A stretch of 8,076 nt of DNA. Source: Thermoplasmata archaeon. GTDB taxonomy: Archaea > Thermoplasmatota > E2 > UBA202 > JdFR-43. The stretch is taken from positions 1-8,076 of the forward strand of contig QMSU01000038.1 of NCBI GenBank assembly GCA_003650975.1. Reading direction: 5' to 3'. The translations under genes were made by a program, and so were the position numbers. Positions 5,775 to 8,076 of the stretch are shown in pieces. Below the pieces are notes generated by a model. It worked only from the letters and a program-made list of their open reading frames with translations, was not told the origin of the DNA and did no database searches. Within the stretch, counting starts at the first letter, position 1; every line of letters begins with the position of its first letter.

Positions 5775-6943
5775 TTCACCTCCACCACAATGCTGTCCGC
5801 AAGCATGTCTCCCAGTCGCTGCCTCTTCGGTTTTACGAGAATGAGGATGATACTCACGGTGTAACACAGCGCAAAAAATTCCAGAAGGCGGATGATGTTT
5901 CTGGTGAACACCGTCATAAAATCGGCCGGTTCGTTGTCCATGTGCCTCACCTCAATGTCACACACCGCCTTTCCCACCGTGCTTCCAAAATAGAATTCGA
6001 GCAGCGTGAAATAGGCCACGTGCACCAGAAGGAAAATTGAAATGAATTCACGGATACGGAAACCGAACACCATGTGCAGGGCAAGCAGTACCGGAAAGAT
6101 GATGGCAAAATCCACGAGAAAGGCCGCCACCCTTTTCCTGGGAAGGGCATAGTGGTCCGCAACGGCCCTGCACAGTTCGCGCGCAAGCATGCCAGTTTTT
6201 TCGAATTCCTCCGGAGATTTCCCCGTGAGCGTGCGAACTATGTGGTCATATGAGCCACGCACACCTGCAAGATTCCCTGCGGCGTACACCTCTCGCTCCA
6301 GCCTCTTTCTTTTGATTTCCTTCCAGCTGCTCCTTTCCTTTCGTACAAACAGAAATGAGAGCGTGAAAGAGATGAGACCGGCGAGAAACACCATGTCATA
6401 CACACCGGCACCCCCCATTGATCCCATGAATGGTTGCTCGAACAGGCTGGGGAGATGGGCAAGATCTGCACCTATGATGACGCCGAGCGTTGATATTGAA
6501 TAGGAAAATGCGCACGTTTTGGGGGAGCGTGCAAAAAAGAGAAATGCCAGGAGCACGGCAATGATGGATGGAAAAAGATAGTACGGAAAATAGGAGATGA
6601 CACCCTGCTCGCTCACCATGGTCACCATGTAGGAAACAATGGAAACGAGAGCCAGTCCGGTAATGTACCGCGAAAACGGAAAACCGCACACCCGGATAAA
6701 GTAAAATGCCAGCACGATGGGGATGAGCGCGCCGCCAATGTTGAGCGCAAGGAAATAGTTGCCATAGAAGAAGAGGGGCATGTCAAAGAACATGGTGGAG
6801 GCCGAGCCGATGATGAGGAGGGCAACCTCTCTTTTCCCGAATCCTATCTTTTCCAGGGTTTCGGTGTACAGAATAAAAAAGAGAAAGATGGCTAAAAGGA
6901 GAATAAGCGGGAGCAGCACGGAGAATATGAGTTCAATGAGCAC
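5771..6943 (-). CDS. DUF1614-RDD fusion membrane protein
   Basis: About 390 residues from GTG at 6943. The N-terminal part has roughly seven hydrophobic helices and the DUF1614-type signatures NIGGALIP (68-75), GADLAHLP (158-165) and GGAGVYD (177-183). A basic cytoplasmic linker follows (RKERSSWKEIKRKRLE), then a C-terminal RDD domain: R271 and D278 in the first RDD helix, GSTVGK (320-325), TRN (347-349) and RQRLGD (374-379), with three more helices. The biochemical role of DUF1614 is not established; RDD domains occur in transporters and membrane proteins of mixed function. A longer frame with GTG at 7012 is possible. I prefer 6943 because a TATA-like box lies 23.5 bases upstream and the charge pattern predicts an outside N-terminus, whereas the longer tail brings extra Arg/Lys and overlaps the upstream small gene. 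Its stop overlaps the carS start (ATGA). Confidence 0.83.
   Translation of the reverse strand: MLIELIFSVLLPLILLLAIFLFFILYTETLEKIGFGKREVALLIIGSASTMFFDMPLFFYGNYFLALNIGGALIPIVLAFYFIRVCGFPFSRYITGLALVSIVSYMVTMVSEQGVISYFPYYLFPSIIAVLLAFLFFARSPKTCAFSYSISTLGVIIGADLAHLPSLFEQPFMGSMGGAGVYDMVFLAGLISFTLSFLFVRKERSSWKEIKRKRLEREVYAAGNLAGVRGSYDHIVRTLTGKSPEEFEKTGMLARELCRAVADHYALPRKRVAAFLVDFAIIFPVLLALHMVFGFRIREFISIFLLVHVAYFTLLEFYFGSTVGKAVCDIEVRHMDNEPADFMTVFTRNIIRLLEFFALCYTVSIILILVKPKRQRLGDMLADSIVVEVK
5777..5783 (-). promoter_or_regulatory. Shine-Dalgarno site deciding the carS start
   Basis: The minus strand reads GGAGGTG two bases before ATG at 5774, a near-full match to the archaeal anti-SD consensus. It is also the coding sequence for the last residues (VEVK) of the upstream membrane protein. 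It rejects the longer carS frame. Confidence 0.75.
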
Positions 6944-6962
6944 AATTCTGATGGTAACACGG

Positions 6963-6970
6963 TTAAAATA
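6963..6970 (-). promoter_or_regulatory. Possible TATA box for the DUF1614-RDD gene
   Basis: The minus strand reads TATTTTAA, centred 23.5 bases before GTG at 6943. The spacing resembles the other leaderless promoters of this window. It is weaker evidence than those boxes because it lies inside the longer possible coding frame. Confidence 0.4.
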
Positions 6971-6990
6971 ATTGTTGGTATGTGGCGTTT

Positions 6991-7122
6991 TCAGATTCTC
7001 CTGAGATGACACTCGTGATATTCAGACTGCTGTTTCATTTCGCGCCTGCATATGCCGAAATATATGTCGCCATAAGGATATTTGTCCTTTTCCCAGTAAT
7101 CGCACTCCCTGCACAATTTCAT
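6991..7122 (-). CDS. Cys-rich mini-protein (43 aa), probable metal-binding knuckle
   Basis: A short ORF from ATG at 7122 to TGA at 6993-6991. The protein starts MKLCRECDYWEKD and has C4, C7, C25 and C38, with two histidines flanking the last cysteine (H36, H39). The layout C-x2-C-x-Y-W ... G-x-C ... E-C is the pattern of small archaeal single-zinc or iron-sulfur-like proteins, in which CxxC is followed by an aromatic residue and a later GxC. I cannot name a family or function. A TATA-like box (TTTTTAAG) about 23 bases upstream fits a leaderless start. The gene is first in the minus-strand cluster and lies 47 bases before the GTG at 6943 (it would overlap by 22 bases if the neighbour starts at 7012). 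It falls below common length cut-offs. Confidence 0.6.
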   Translation of the reverse strand: MKLCRECDYWEKDKYPYGDIYFGICRREMKQQSEYHECHLRRI

Positions 7123-7141
7123 AATGATTCCCCCTATCTAC

Positions 7142-7149
7142 TTAAAAAG
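7142..7149 (-). promoter_or_regulatory. TATA box upstream of the Cys-rich mini-protein
   Basis: The minus strand reads CTTTTTAA, about 23 bases upstream of ATG at 7122. A second, more distal candidate, CTTTATAGG (7156-7164), would start transcription about 13 bases before the ATG. Either supports a minus-strand promoter for the whole DUF1614-carS-proS cluster. Confidence 0.45.
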
Positions 7150-7183
7150 ATGTTTCCTATAAAGTTTTTTGCATATGGATAGA

Positions 7184-7191
7184 TTTTTAAA
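7184..7191 (+). promoter_or_regulatory. TATA box of the right-edge membrane protein gene
   Basis: TTTTTAAA is centred 23.5 bases upstream of the ATG at 7211, consistent with a leaderless mRNA. Together with the minus-strand boxes it makes 7123-7210 a compact divergent promoter region. Confidence 0.6.
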
Positions 7192-7210
7192 CAACCGACA
7201 ATAGCATACC

Positions 7211-8076
7211 ATGGATGAGGAACTAACACTCCCCGAGTTTGACGAGGAGAAATTCATGAAAAAGGAGTTGCGAAAGGCAAAGACCGCATTTGTCTCCTTT
7301 TCCTTCGGTATCATCGTGGCCATCATATCCCATGTCATCTGGAGGAGCGTGGATGCCGGCATACGGTGGCCTCTCTGTTTTCTGTTCGCACTGTGTGCAA
7401 TAGGGTTCATGGCCAAACTGCTGCAGCTCTGGAAGGTGGACATCACGGCATTTGGCAAAAAAGAATGGTTCGGCCCCATAGCCTTCTATTTTTTCACCTG
7501 GCTTGCCATATTCATTCTCTCGATCAATCCCCCCTTTTACGATGCCTCCCCCCCGAAGATAGAGGTGGCGGTGCTTCCCGATATGCAGCAGGCGGGCGGC
7601 AGCTTCATGATTGCGGCACACATTACGGATAATTTTGGTATAGCGAACATATCAATTGACATAGATGGGACATCCCATAAAATGTTGGATGACGGAAACG
7701 ACATCTATATATACAACCATACTGGCGGGAATGCCAATTACACAATAATCGCAGTGGACAAGGGGGGAAACCGGGAAACGTATGAGGGAGCGCTTCGCTA
7801 TGAAGATGCGCTGATGAGTGTCGTTCTTCCCGGCGGAACGGCGGATGCCACCTCAGAGATAAAAATACGGGTTCACAGAAACGTAAGCACGGAAAAATTC
7901 AGGGTGTATTACCTGGTAAACGGATACGAGGTAAATGTCACCCAGAGCGGAGTTGACGGGGAATACTACATCTACACCACCACCCCCAAGTACCAGGGAT
8001 GGAAGGAAAATGACGAAAATACCGTTCACGTGTATGTGGAAACACCGTACTACTTCCCGGGCATAGACAAAAAGTA
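7211..8076 (+). CDS. Membrane protein with three helices and extracytoplasmic Ig-like region (3' end outside window)
   Basis: The frame is open from ATG at 7211 to the window edge, 288 residues visible. The start is supported by a TATA box and by the acidic then basic cytoplasmic head MDEELTLPEFDEEKF. Hydrophobic helices lie at about 25-44, 53-73 and 87-105. Positive charges (R21, K22, K24, K69, K83, K84) place the head and the second loop inside, so everything after residue 106 is outside. That part is strand-rich: SPPKIEVAVLP begins a likely Ig-like module, with ITDNFGIANISIDIDG and YTIIAVDKGGN typical of such folds, ending near residue 198. A second beta-rich module begins with LMSVVLPGG and continues to the edge. 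Several N-x-S/T sites (e.g. NVS, NVT) are potential glycosylation sites. I do not recognise a named family. A cell-surface or adhesion/envelope role is inferred from topology only. Confidence 0.82.
   Translation, partial: MDEELTLPEFDEEKFMKKELRKAKTAFVSFSFGIIVAIISHVIWRSVDAGIRWPLCFLFALCAIGFMAKLLQLWKVDITAFGKKEWFGPIAFYFFTWLAIFILSINPPFYDASPPKIEVAVLPDMQQAGGSFMIAAHITDNFGIANISIDIDGTSHKMLDDGNDIYIYNHTGGNANYTIIAVDKGGNRETYEGALRYEDALMSVVLPGGTADATSEIKIRVHRNVSTEKFRVYYLVNGYEVNVTQSGVDGEYYIYTTTPKYQGWKENDENTVHVYVETPYYFPGIDKK

Noticed and set aside
4834..5844. 336-residue plus-strand open frame across proS, the zinc-finger gene and carS
   Set aside because: It is antisense to three recognisable overlapping genes, shows no domain pattern, no promoter or SD site, and a composition (many Ser, Pro, His, Phe) typical of a shadow frame.
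5775..5867. 31-residue N-terminal extension of carS
   Set aside because: Not family-like, lies over the preceding gene, and a strong Shine-Dalgarno site marks ATG at 5774.
7156..7175. Possible terminator from the TATAAAGTTTTTT run between the divergent genes at the right edge
   Set aside because: Both flanking genes point away from this stretch, so no transcript ends here. The T-run is better explained as part of AT-rich promoter DNA.
1..8076. CRISPR array, tRNA/rRNA gene, insertion sequence or integrase site
   Set aside because: No regularly spaced repeats, no tRNA-like cloverleaf or T-loop sequence noticed, and no transposase, integrase or terminal repeats seen by eye on either strand.

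Overview
The window looks like archaeal chromosome, most likely from a Thermoplasmatota-like euryarchaeon. The lineage is a tentative inference; the domain is not. Domain-level evidence is a CDP-archaeol synthase (ether-lipid pathway), an archaeal/eukaryal-type prolyl-tRNA synthetase with a C-terminal tyrosine, and the RNase P protein Rnp2/Pop5. There are also TATA-box promoters placed about 23-26 bases from the start codons, which implies leaderless mRNAs. No mobile element, CRISPR array, tRNA or rRNA is visible, and the gene packing is very tight.

Layout. (1) At the left edge is the 3' end of a surface protein with an Ig-like domain and a C-terminal anchor (2-280, +). (2) A four-gene overlapping operon on the minus strand (2907 down to 272) encodes an aspartate dehydrogenase, a membrane-anchored thioredoxin-like protein, a NapH-like multi-cysteine iron-sulfur membrane protein and a RimI-like acetyltransferase. 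(3) A roughly 195-base divergent promoter region (2908-3102) separates it from a two-gene plus-strand unit: a 56-residue unknown protein and Rnp2/Pop5. (4) A second minus-strand cluster (7122 down to 3540) holds a 43-residue Cys-rich mini-protein, a DUF1614-RDD fusion membrane protein, CDP-archaeol synthase, an eight-cysteine HIT-like zinc-finger protein and prolyl-tRNA synthetase. (5) At the right edge a divergent plus-strand gene encodes a three-helix membrane protein with a large extracytoplasmic Ig-like region, cut by the window end.

Functionally, the most suggestive block is the thioredoxin/iron-sulfur pair. A membrane protein with two ferredoxin-type clusters and several extra CP-G motifs is translated in overlap with an extracytoplasmic thioredoxin fold. 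That would suit a relay carrying cytoplasmic electrons to a disulfide or metal substrate outside the membrane. The second cluster mixes membrane-lipid synthesis with translation. First genes of transcripts appear leaderless, while several internal genes carry Shine-Dalgarno sites, so two initiation modes coexist here.
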